Source: an uncultured Campylobacter sp. (lineage in GTDB: Bacteria; Campylobacterota; Campylobacteria; Campylobacterales; Campylobacteraceae). From it: DNA of 16,636 bases. The translations under genes and the position numbers were made by a program. Positions 7,812-13,776 of the stretch are shown here, in pieces; the first letter of the stretch is position 1, and the number at the start of each line of letters is the position of its first letter. A model generated the notes under the pieces. The model worked only from the letters and a program-made list of their open reading frames with translations. It ran no database searches and had not been told where the DNA came from. The stretch is taken from assembly GCF_937997595.1 (NCBI RefSeq), contig NZ_CALKTS010000278.1, positions 1-16,636 of the forward strand, read 5' to 3'.

Positions 7812-8822
7812 ATGAAGGTAGATTGGCAAAAATTAGGCGGGCTGCTCCCCACGATCGTGCAGGACGCGGGTGACGGCGCGGTTTTGATGCTCGCGTATAT
7901 GAACGAAGAGGCGCTAGGCCTAACGCTGCAAACGGGCTACGCGCACTACTTCTCGCGCAGCAAGAGGCGCATCTGGAAAAAGGGGGAGGAGAGCGGTCAC
8001 GTTCAGCTCGTAAAATCCGCGTTTTTGGACTGCGACAACGACGCGCTGCTGCTTAAAGTCGAGCAATGCGGCGGATCCGCCTGCCACACGGGCGCGCGAA
8101 GCTGTTTTTTCAAAGAGATTTCGCTGCAAAAATGCGGCGAAAATATGGGGGGCTCGAGCGCTTGCGGCGCGATAAATTTTGCAGAGCACGGCTCTGCAAC
8201 CTCTCTCGTGCAGAAAAATTCCACAAATTCCCGCGCAGGGCAAAATTCCGTAGCTTGCGACGGCTCGGCGGATTACGCGCCCCAAAATTCTACTACCTAC
8301 TGCAGCAATCAGAGCTCCACAATGCAAAGCCCCGCTGCGGCAAATTCCACGCTCACAAATTCCGTCGCAGAGCGCAGCGAGCAAAATTTAGACGCCGTCT
8401 CGCAAAATTCTACGCTCGAAAACTCCGCAGAAAAAAGCCCGTACGGCATTTTGGACGAAATTTATCACGTCTGCTTGGATCGCAAGCTAAACGGCGAGCC
8501 CGCGCTCTCCTATGTCGCCTCGCTCTACGCGAAGGGCGAAAACGCCTATCTCAAAAAGATCGCCGAGGAGGCGTGCGAGTTCGCGCTGGCGTGCAAGGAC
8601 CTCTCGCGCAGCGAGCTTTACGCAGACGCCGCGCGCGAGGGCTTCGGCGAGCACAAAGCAGGCGAGCCGCGATACGACGTGATTTACGAGGGAGCGGATC
8701 TTTTATTTCACCTTCTGCTCGCGCTTGCGGCGCACAATATCCACCCGGATGCCCTACTTGACGAGTTGGCGCGCAGGCAAGGACAAAGCGGCATCGAAGA
8801 AAAGCGCAGCCGCAAAAAATGA
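7812..8822 (+). CDS. hisIE: Bifunctional HisIE (PR-AMP cyclohydrolase / PR-ATP pyrophosphatase) with long linker
   Basis: It catalyses steps two and three of histidine synthesis. Residues 1-105 are the HisI domain, with the Mg site D73/D75/D77 (DCDND) and zinc-type cysteines C74, C91 and C98 (ACHTGARSCF). Residues about 211-336 are the HisE domain: SYVASLYAKG, KKIAEEACEFALA, EGADLLFHLL and a C-terminal RRQGQSGIEEK. The product is 336 residues, against just over 200 in usual bacterial HisIE. The difference is a Ser/Asn/Ala-rich linker (about 106-210) made of AATTC-coded NS pairs, plus an extra ~20-residue segment (about 264-290) inside HisE before EGADL. AAGGA at 7801-7805 precedes the ATG. 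No other his gene is adjacent. All expected active-site residues seem present, so it should be functional. Confidence 0.95.
   Translation: MKVDWQKLGGLLPTIVQDAGDGAVLMLAYMNEEALGLTLQTGYAHYFSRSKRRIWKKGEESGHVQLVKSAFLDCDNDALLLKVEQCGGSACHTGARSCFFKEISLQKCGENMGGSSACGAINFAEHGSATSLVQKNSTNSRAGQNSVACDGSADYAPQNSTTYCSNQSSTMQSPAAANSTLTNSVAERSEQNLDAVSQNSTLENSAEKSPYGILDEIYHVCLDRKLNGEPALSYVASLYAKGENAYLKKIAEEACEFALACKDLSRSELYADAAREGFGEHKAGEPRYDVIYEGADLLFHLLLALAAHNIHPDALLDELARRQGQSGIEEKRSRKK
8179..8410 (+). repeat. AATTC-word comb and hairpin inside hisIE linker
   Basis: Seven AATTC words (8217, 8226, 8244, 8286, 8343, 8358, 8406) are all read AAT-TCn = Asn-Ser. The comb is preceded by a perfect nine-pair hairpin with three-base loop: TTGCAGAGC 8179-8187 / GCTCTGCAA 8191-8199. 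Confidence 0.7.
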
Positions 8823-8935
8823 TGCGTAAAATTTAATCGCACTGCATGAACTAAAATCCGCGCCATAAATTTCAGCACCTTGCGCAAATCGTAAAATTTC
8901 ACTAAAATTTTAAAATCAAATTTAAAGGATAGATG

Positions 8936-9832
8936 ATGAGGCAGATCACGATGCAGGAGGCTTTGGACGCGGTTAGCGAGCGCTACTGCAAAGGCCATCA
9001 CTACGAAAACGTAGCGCTAAGCGATGAGATGGTGCGCCGCATCTGCGAGGTAAAAAGCCTCGTAAATATGGGCTTTATAGCTACGGCGATTACGGATGCG
9101 GCACTACAGCATCTAGCCATGCTACCGAAGCTTGCGTATCTATTTTTGCAAGATAGCGATAAGATAAGCGGCGAGGGCTTTAGATACTTTGCGGGACACG
9201 CTAAGCTTGAGCACATCGGTATCGAAAATGTCAGCATCACGGACGAGGGGCTAAAAGCGATCGTGCAAATCCCGAAGCTAAAATTGCTGCGCCTGGTCAA
9301 TTCGCACGTGAGCTTTGCAGGGCTGCTAGCCGCGGCGGATACGAAAGTCCAGTTTTATCTTGGCGGCGGGCGCTTCAGCAAGGAACAAATTGCGGAATTC
9401 GAACAGGCACAAAGAGACGCCGCAAAGAGCAAAAAGAAGCTCGATCCGGATGACCTGGCGGCGGCGCGCGGCGCGCTACTCGCGTTTTTCGCGGCGATGA
9501 GCGAATGGGAGAAATTTGCCACTTCGCGAATTGACGACGCGGATGACGGCGATGTGCAGCGCAGATGCGACGAGCTCTTTGCGCGCTACTGCACGCCCGT
9601 TAGGCGCAGCGGCTTCCGCCCCGAGGGCATCTCGTTTTCAATGATGGAGGGCGGCACCTACGGCGGATACGAGCTAACGGACGCCGAATGCGAGAGCAAA
9701 AATAAAATTTACATCTACGCCAAGGACGAACACGGCTTTGCGCGCCGCTTCCTGCTCGTGCGCAAGGACGGGCGCTGGCTCGTAGATAAGTGCCAAGGTA
9801 TGAACGGCTGCTGGAAAAACCGCGGGCTGTAA
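8936..9832 (+). CDS. LRR-like protein with C-terminal NTF2-fold immunity-like domain
   Basis: Two adjacent ATGs (8933, 8936) occur. AAAGGA at 8924-8929 is six bases from the second, which I prefer. Residues about 40-145 (numbering from 8933) form roughly four degenerate leucine-rich units of about 23-25 residues, with phrases such as ITDAALQHLAMLPKLAYLFL and ITDEGLKAIVQIPKLKLLRL. A Lys-rich hinge (about 160-172) leads to a C-terminal domain (about 174-299). Its ALLAFFAAMSEWE, TYGGYE, FLLVRKDGRWLVDK and final GCWKNRGL resemble NTF2-fold immunity proteins that neutralise polymorphic toxins. There is no signal peptide, so it should be cytoplasmic. No toxin gene is visible nearby. The LRR call is firm by pattern; the immunity call is moderate. 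Confidence 0.65.
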   Translation: MRQITMQEALDAVSERYCKGHHYENVALSDEMVRRICEVKSLVNMGFIATAITDAALQHLAMLPKLAYLFLQDSDKISGEGFRYFAGHAKLEHIGIENVSITDEGLKAIVQIPKLKLLRLVNSHVSFAGLLAAADTKVQFYLGGGRFSKEQIAEFEQAQRDAAKSKKKLDPDDLAAARGALLAFFAAMSEWEKFATSRIDDADDGDVQRRCDELFARYCTPVRRSGFRPEGISFSMMEGGTYGGYELTDAECESKNKIYIYAKDEHGFARRFLLVRKDGRWLVDKCQGMNGCWKNRGL

Positions 9833-9853
9833 ATTTAAGCGCAAAACGAGGTT

Positions 9854-9930
9854 CAAATTTCATCCGCGGCGCGACTGCAGGGATAAAATTTAGCCTGCCG
9901 CAAGCGCAGTGATAAAATTTCATCGGCGCT
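9854..9930 (+). repeat. Degenerate ~29-30-bp tandem repeat, three copies
   Basis: Three units begin CAAATTTCATC (9854), TAAAATTTAGC (9884) and TAAAATTTCATC (9913), each followed by a GC-rich half. They fill the spacer between the LRR/NTF2 gene and the 86-residue gene. Confidence 0.5.
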
Positions 9931-9954
9931 GCGAAACAAAAACAAAGAGGGCAA

Positions 9955-10215
9955 ATGAGCGGTAAAATTTCTGCGTACGATGCGCACGGCGATCAAAGAA
10001 AGGCGCGAATGAAAAGGCGAATTTTCTCCGAGCTGGGCGGCTTCATGGTGTACGAGCCCGCGCTACTCGCGCGCTATCTGGATGAGCACGGGCTTGCGAA
10101 CGGGGACGTTCTTGCTTATTTTACGCAGACCGAGCACGGAGACGCGGTCACAGAAGAGGGCATCGCCGTGCCGATATTGGGCGTTCGCAGCTTTAAAATT
10201 TCACAACGCTTATAA
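9955..10215 (+). CDS. Small unassigned protein (86 residues)
   Basis: The ATG at 9955 follows AGAGGG a few bases upstream. The product has a basic N-terminus (KARMKRRIFSELGGFMVYEP) and an acidic C-terminal half containing YFTQTEHGDAVTEEGIAVPI, ending in a short basic tail. There are no membrane segments or cysteines. I do not recognise the family firmly. The pattern EHGDxVxxxGIAVPI is of the sort seen in small immunity-type or regulatory proteins, and it lies 122 bases after an NTF2-immunity-like gene in the same direction, so an immunity-related role is a weak inference. It may also be a shortened version of a longer protein, as the last residues after PILGV do not look like a natural domain end. 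Confidence 0.55.
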   Translation: MSGKISAYDAHGDQRKARMKRRIFSELGGFMVYEPALLARYLDEHGLANGDVLAYFTQTEHGDAVTEEGIAVPILGVRSFKISQRL

Positions 10216-10360
10216 TCCGCTATATAATGACGCTGGAGTTTGGCGGTACTAATGTATTTTTTTAGAAGTCAATGTTTAATCAAAATTCTTATAGTTTTGG
10301 ATGCGGAATTTACGTTTAAATCAATTAAATTAAGCCGCCCAAAAGACGGCTTAAATTTTA
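10211..10360 (+). ncRNA. Candidate small RNA (orphan promoter plus terminator)
   Basis: Two perfect TATAAT hexamers (10211-10216 and 10223-10228) point rightward, but no plus-strand gene follows before 13777. A transcript starting near 10235 would run about 120 bases to the stem-loop at 10330-10354, which is followed by ATTTTA. No known RNA family is recognised. Confidence 0.3.
10330..10354 (-). terminator. Terminator at the end of the dba-dsbI-propeller operon
   Basis: TTAAGCCG (10330-10337) pairs with CGGCTTAA (10347-10354) around a short A-rich loop. Read leftward, it follows the propeller gene stop by a few bases and leads into a T-rich stretch. It could also work rightward. Confidence 0.65.
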
Positions 10361-11245
10361 CCTCTCGAAAATAAAAATTTTATTCACGCCGTTTTCTCTG
10401 GATGCGACGTAGAATTTGCCCTCTTTGATAGCGAGTGCATGGGCATCGCTCGCGCCTTCAAAGCTATAAATCTCCACGATCTTTCTGCTGCGCGGATCAA
10501 GCTTTAGGATGCTTGAGTATTGCTTCGAGAGTAGATAAACAAACTCGCCGCTCGCATCCATACCCGTGATATAGTAGTCGTTTATGTCCCTGCCGTCTTT
10601 TACGCCGAGAGCCTCATCGAAGCTCGGCACGAACTCGCTCGAGAGTAGATTGTCGGCGTCGCTAAAGCTCGCCACGCTCCAGCTTTGCTTTATGTTATCT
10701 GGCACGCTAGCGACAAAAAACTCGCCGTAGAAATCCGAGTGATCCCAGCTTAGGATATACTGTTGTTTGGCGCGTACGGTGGAGTAGCGATCTTTGAAAT
10801 CAAGCGTGAAATTTTCGTATCCATCGTGCAGATAGCGCCACGCCTTGTTTGCTTCCTCTTTGCTTTGGTTCGGTGCGGGCTTGAAAAACTCATAGGTTTT
10901 ATTATAGCTCATGAGCCCTACCGAGCCTTTAAAAAAGCTCGCTGCAACGGTCTTTTCCATCTGTATTATCCAATCAGGCGTGCTTCGTAGATAGCTTTTT
11001 ACGGTTTTTAGCTCGCCGTCCATTTCGTAGAGCTCGAATTTTAGCGTGCCGAGCAAGAAGCTTCCGCTTGCCGCGTCGTAGTCAAGCCCTGTGACGGGAT
11101 TATTGTTGTTTAAATTTAGCGTTATCTCGCCGCTTTTGCGTAGCGGCGTTAAATTTGTCACTGCGCCGTCTGCAGGATTTAGATTAAATTCGCCGCCCAG
11201 CGCCAGTGCGGCGCACAAAAGGGTTAAAGTTAAAATTTTTCTCAT
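10358..11245 (-). CDS. Periplasmic beta-propeller-like protein, partner of DsbI
   Basis: The 295-residue product starts at ATG 11245, with GAGGT just upstream, nine bases after the dsbI stop. It has a clear signal peptide (MRKILTLTLLCAALALGG) and no lipobox. The rest shows blade-like repeats with LDYDAASGSFLLG, ITGMDASGEFVYLLS, ILKLDPRSRKIVEIYSFEG and ALAIKEGKFYVASRENG, typical of six- to eight-bladed propellers. As I recall, DsbI of C. jejuni and H. pylori is one chain of about 500 residues, with a five-helix membrane part and a C-terminal periplasmic propeller. Here the same content is two genes (251 + 295 residues), and the second has its own export signal. The product therefore probably works with DsbI in periplasmic thiol oxidation. 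Confidence 0.75.
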   Translation of the reverse strand: MRKILTLTLLCAALALGGEFNLNPADGAVTNLTPLRKSGEITLNLNNNNPVTGLDYDAASGSFLLGTLKFELYEMDGELKTVKSYLRSTPDWIIQMEKTVAASFFKGSVGLMSYNKTYEFFKPAPNQSKEEANKAWRYLHDGYENFTLDFKDRYSTVRAKQQYILSWDHSDFYGEFFVASVPDNIKQSWSVASFSDADNLLSSEFVPSFDEALGVKDGRDINDYYITGMDASGEFVYLLSKQYSSILKLDPRSRKIVEIYSFEGASDAHALAIKEGKFYVASRENGVNKIFIFER

Positions 11246-11254
11246 ATTGCGACC

Positions 11255-12010
11255 TCATTTCGGTAAATTCGGTAGTTTTGGATTCCAGCTTTCGCGGAAG
11301 TCAATTTCGGTCTCCCCCCAGTGATCAAGCTCCCAAAACCACTTTGACGGATCGACGCTCATGCGCGAAGGCGTCGCGGAGGCTAGATAGGGCGGAGGAC
11401 CTGCCGTGATAAAGGCCTGAACGCAGTTAAAAGCCATGATGATCGCAAAGGCTACCACGGCTATCTTGCCTAGCGCGAAGCTCGGCAGAACCGCACCGTA
11501 TGCGCTCTCCTCGCTTTTTTGCATTATTTTGCCTACGTTTTTGCCTAGCAGCAAAATCACTCCCAAAAATATAATGACGCAAAAATGCACCACTACGACC
11601 CAAAACTGCGTGTGTGCGCCTAAAATTTCAAGCCCGAAGCCCTGCTTGATGTCGAGGTAACCGCCGCCGGTGCCGTCGAGGCTGTAATGCAAAAAGCCGT
11701 CGTATAGCCCGAGGCATGCTAAAAAGAGGATCGCGGCTAGGTATTTGACTGTAAAGCCGTATCTAACGATCAGCAAAGCCACGAATGAGATTGCGACCAT
11801 GCAAAATCTCTCGTGCCAGCACATGATGCAGGGGCTATCGCCCATGCCAAAGCCCAAAACCAAACACGCGATACCTACGGGCAGGGCGATGAGGGCGAGG
11901 GCAGCAAGAGCGAAAAGATTAAAAAACCGCTTTTCATCTTCGCCCCAGCCCGCAGAAATCTCGGCGCCGCGAATGAGGCTTTGAGACATTTTATCTTGCA
12001 AACTTTTCAT
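11255..12010 (-). CDS. dsbI: DsbI, DsbB-family disulfide generator (membrane part only)
   Basis: This inner-membrane enzyme passes electrons from periplasmic thiols to quinone. Five membrane segments are visible (about 29-54, 68-83, 88-108, 136-156, 180-203). The redox motif C61-I-M-C64 is followed by WHERF, as in the CxxCWxER signature. After the last helix there is a periplasmic tail with GPPPY and SVDPSKWFW, typical of DsbI. The other cysteines (49, 70, 99, 144, 196) fall in or next to membrane helices, so I see no second periplasmic pair like C104/C130 of E. coli DsbB. The start is ATG 12010, with GGAG (12017-12020) overlapping the dba stop. The family member in C. jejuni is cotranscribed with dba, as here, and carries a propeller that this protein lacks. 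Confidence 0.88.
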   Translation of the reverse strand: MKSLQDKMSQSLIRGAEISAGWGEDEKRFFNLFALAALALIALPVGIACLVLGFGMGDSPCIMCWHERFCMVAISFVALLIVRYGFTVKYLAAILFLACLGLYDGFLHYSLDGTGGGYLDIKQGFGLEILGAHTQFWVVVVHFCVIIFLGVILLLGKNVGKIMQKSEESAYGAVLPSFALGKIAVVAFAIIMAFNCVQAFITAGPPPYLASATPSRMSVDPSKWFWELDHWGETEIDFRESWNPKLPNLPK

Positions 12011-12019
12011 TGCTCGCTC

Positions 12020-12187
12020 CTAAAAATTTCCCATAGGCACGACAGCAAATTTATTCACCCATGCCATCATGATGACGAGTATTGCGATACCCGCAATACC
12101 AAAGCCCATAACCGCGCGCTTTTTCTCAGGTCTAAACCACAACAAAAGGCCCGCGACGAAAAACATCAGAACCATTAAAAATTCCAT
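12020..12187 (-). CDS. dba: Dba-like small membrane protein
   Basis: A 55-residue frame starts at ATG 12187 behind a strong AGGAG (12193-12197) and ends at TAG 12020-12022, whose bases merge into the dsbI ribosome site. The product has two hydrophobic stretches (about 1-17 and 28-43) split by a basic WFRPEKKRA turn, so it is probably a two-helix inner-membrane hairpin. In C. jejuni, dba is a similarly small gene directly ahead of dsbI, and DsbI production depends on translation of dba (from memory of the literature). The position, size and overlap here fit well. The gene is short enough to be missed by automatic callers. Confidence 0.8.
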   Translation of the reverse strand: MEFLMVLMFFVAGLLLWFRPEKKRAVMGFGIAGIAILVIMMAWVNKFAVVPMGNF

Positions 12188-12772
12188 ATTTTCTCCTTTC
12201 TTACTGAAATTTAATATCGTAAAAATATTACTATTTTGCTTATTAGACGTATATTAAAAATTATGTTTTTATCAGTATAAATAAATTTTTATGAAATTTC
12301 ATGATACTAAAATAGCTATTTTTAAGAAAATTTTTTCTATTCCAGCTTGATTTAAATTTATCTAAAGCATTTCGATTAGCCTGATTTTGCTTGTGCGAGT
12401 CGCGTGATAAAACGTCACGCGATTGAAATTATAAAATTAGCAAGAAGATGAACAATGACTTTTAGCGCAGCGGCAAGCGAGTGGGGGGCAATCATCGCTG
12501 GGCGCATCCATTTTTCTTGCGGCGGAGCGGTCTCTTGCATTATGTCTATCTTCTTACGTTTAGGCTGTATTCTTGCACCGCGTTTTCCCCTACTGGGTCC
12601 TCGTTTCGGTAGCGGATGCCGCCTCGTTGATAGCAAGCAATACCTTGCGATCGGTTTATGTCGGTCGCAGATGCCGCTCTACTGTGCGGTTATTTTGGCT
12701 TGTATTGCGCAATGAAATTTTGAAATTTTACAAAGCTTGCCCAAGCCGATCACTTTAAATTTTTGCTCGTTC
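12188..12772. other. Long spacer: AT-rich promoter part plus unexplained GC-richer part
   Basis: Positions 12188-12400 are strongly AT-rich and must hold the leftward dba-dsbI promoter. Several TATATT/TAATAT-like hexamers make the exact -10 unclear. The perfect palindrome ATGAAATTTCAT lies at 12291-12302. A hairpin TCGCGTGA 12400-12407 / TCACGCGA 12415-12422 separates this from 12423-12772, which is richer in GC and contains short open frames on both strands (about 73-86 codons) with no recognisable protein. Near-repeats GGATGCCGC / AGATGCCGC occur 45 bases apart around 12614-12675. It may be a dispersed repeat, an RNA or decayed sequence. Confidence 0.4.
12400..12422. terminator. Hairpin, possible terminator
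   Basis: A perfect eight-pair stem (TCGCGTGA / TCACGCGA) with a seven-base loop lies at the border between GC-richer and AT-rich sequence. The flanks are AT-rich but have no true T-run, so direction is uncertain. Confidence 0.35.
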
Positions 12773-13647
12773 TTAGTCGCGAAATGTTTGCGCGTGGGCT
12801 TTAGGCGGCATGCAGACATCCTCGCGTACTCCCTGCTGAATTGCGACGAGCTTTCGTATCCGACGTCAAAGGCCGCTTGAGAAGCCGTGCTATCGCTGTT
12901 TTGCAAGATATATCTAGCTTCCTGCAGTCTAATGCGCTTTTGAAAATCAAGTGGGCTTAGCGCGGTAATTTTTTTGAAATTATGGTAAAACGACGACGGA
13001 CTAATGCCGAGCTCGGCCGCCAACTCGCGCATGTTGATCGGCTCTTTGAAGCGGATTTTAATTTCCCTCATTGCGCGCGCGATGGAGTTTTCCGCCGTGC
13101 CCTGCATGACGAAGCGACTCAGGAATTCTCCCACGCCGCTTAAGATCAGCATGTATAAAATTTCCTTTATTGCCAAACGCCCGGCGTGCTTTAGGCTCGC
13201 AGGCTCCCGCCGTAGCAAAGAGATGAGCCTAGAAACGGCGTCCGCGATCTCGTAGCTCATACGCCGAAATATAGGCTGCTTTCAAGTCTGCCAGCGCGGC
13301 TCTGCCCCTCTATTTCCTTGAGCGCCTCAAGAATTCCTCGCTTTGAAATTTAATGCTTACCGATAGAAACGGACAGTGCTCTACCCGCCCCAAAAGCGGC
13401 AAGTCGCTTGCGCAAAGTAGGAATTTTTGCATATCGTAGCGATACTGCTTGCCGCTAAATTCCACCATTTTGCCGTCGCGCAGGCACAAGCACGCGCTAG
13501 GTTCGTAGATCGTCGCGATGAAGTCTGGGGCTTTCTTTGACGATAGAAGCTAAACGCCCCTATAGGCTTCTGAGCGTGCCCCTAGGCGGGATATAGCTCG
13601 TCCGCGATCTTTGTGGCGTCTTTTAAAATTTTATCTACTTCGTTCAT
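12773..13647 (-). pseudogene. AraC-family regulator (AraC_N + HTH), multiply frameshifted; YqhC-like position
   Basis: Read from ATG 13647, the first 21 codons (MNEVDKILKDATKI...) end at TAG 13582-13584. Across shifted frames the AraC_N domain can be rebuilt: GAFSFYRQ, then ATIYEPSACLCLRDGK, VEFSGKQYRYD, LLCASDLPLLGRVEHC and ILEALKEIEG. Breaks lie near 13528-13541, 13331-13340 and 13260-13266. The open part from ATG 13260 carries the end of AraC_N and two helix-turn-helix units (MRELAAELGISPSSFYHNFK and ASQAAFDVGYESSSQFSREY). A last shift near 12811-12820 hides the natural ending MPPKAHAQTFRD, whose stop is at 12773-12775. The frame from 13260 otherwise runs on to 12679. At least four shifts and one nonsense codon mean it is not a working gene. 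It is divergent from an alcohol dehydrogenase gene, as E. coli yqhC is next to yqhD. Confidence 0.85.
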
Positions 13648-13686
13648 GCTATCTTCTTTAAATTTACTCGGGTTATATTTAAATTT

Positions 13687-13719
13687 GCACGATTAGGCAA
13701 GGAATTTGGAGTATCGTGC
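13687..13719. promoter_or_regulatory. Inverted repeat between the regulator and dehydrogenase, possible operator
   Basis: GCACGAT (13687-13693) and ATCGTGC (13713-13719) form a perfect seven-base inverted repeat with centres 26 bases apart. It lies upstream of the dehydrogenase -10, where an activator could bind. This is inference only. Confidence 0.3.
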
Positions 13720-13742
13720 TACCGCAAAATTTTAAAAAAGGC

Positions 13743-13771
13743 TATAATTTAGCCAACTTTATTTAAAGGAG
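13743..13771 (+). promoter_or_regulatory. Promoter and ribosome site of the dehydrogenase gene
   Basis: TATAAT at 13743-13748 is a perfect -10. AAGGAG at 13766-13771 stands five bases before the ATG. Both expression signals look intact although the gene is interrupted. Confidence 0.65.
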
Positions 13772-13776
13772 AGAAA

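Noticed and set aside
7920..8761. 154-codon minus and 231-codon plus frames inside hisIE
   Set aside because: Both are shadows of hisIE with Arg/Ala-rich or Cys/Arg-rich composition; the HisI and HisE motifs are in the hisIE frame.
12188..12300. Fur-box in front of dba
   Set aside because: Iron control of dba-dsbI is reported in C. jejuni as I recall, but no stretch here matches the Fur consensus well enough to call.
12455..12715. 86-codon plus-strand frame
   Set aside because: No ribosome site, no recognisable protein, and other frames of the same DNA are open too; kept only as an unexplained region.
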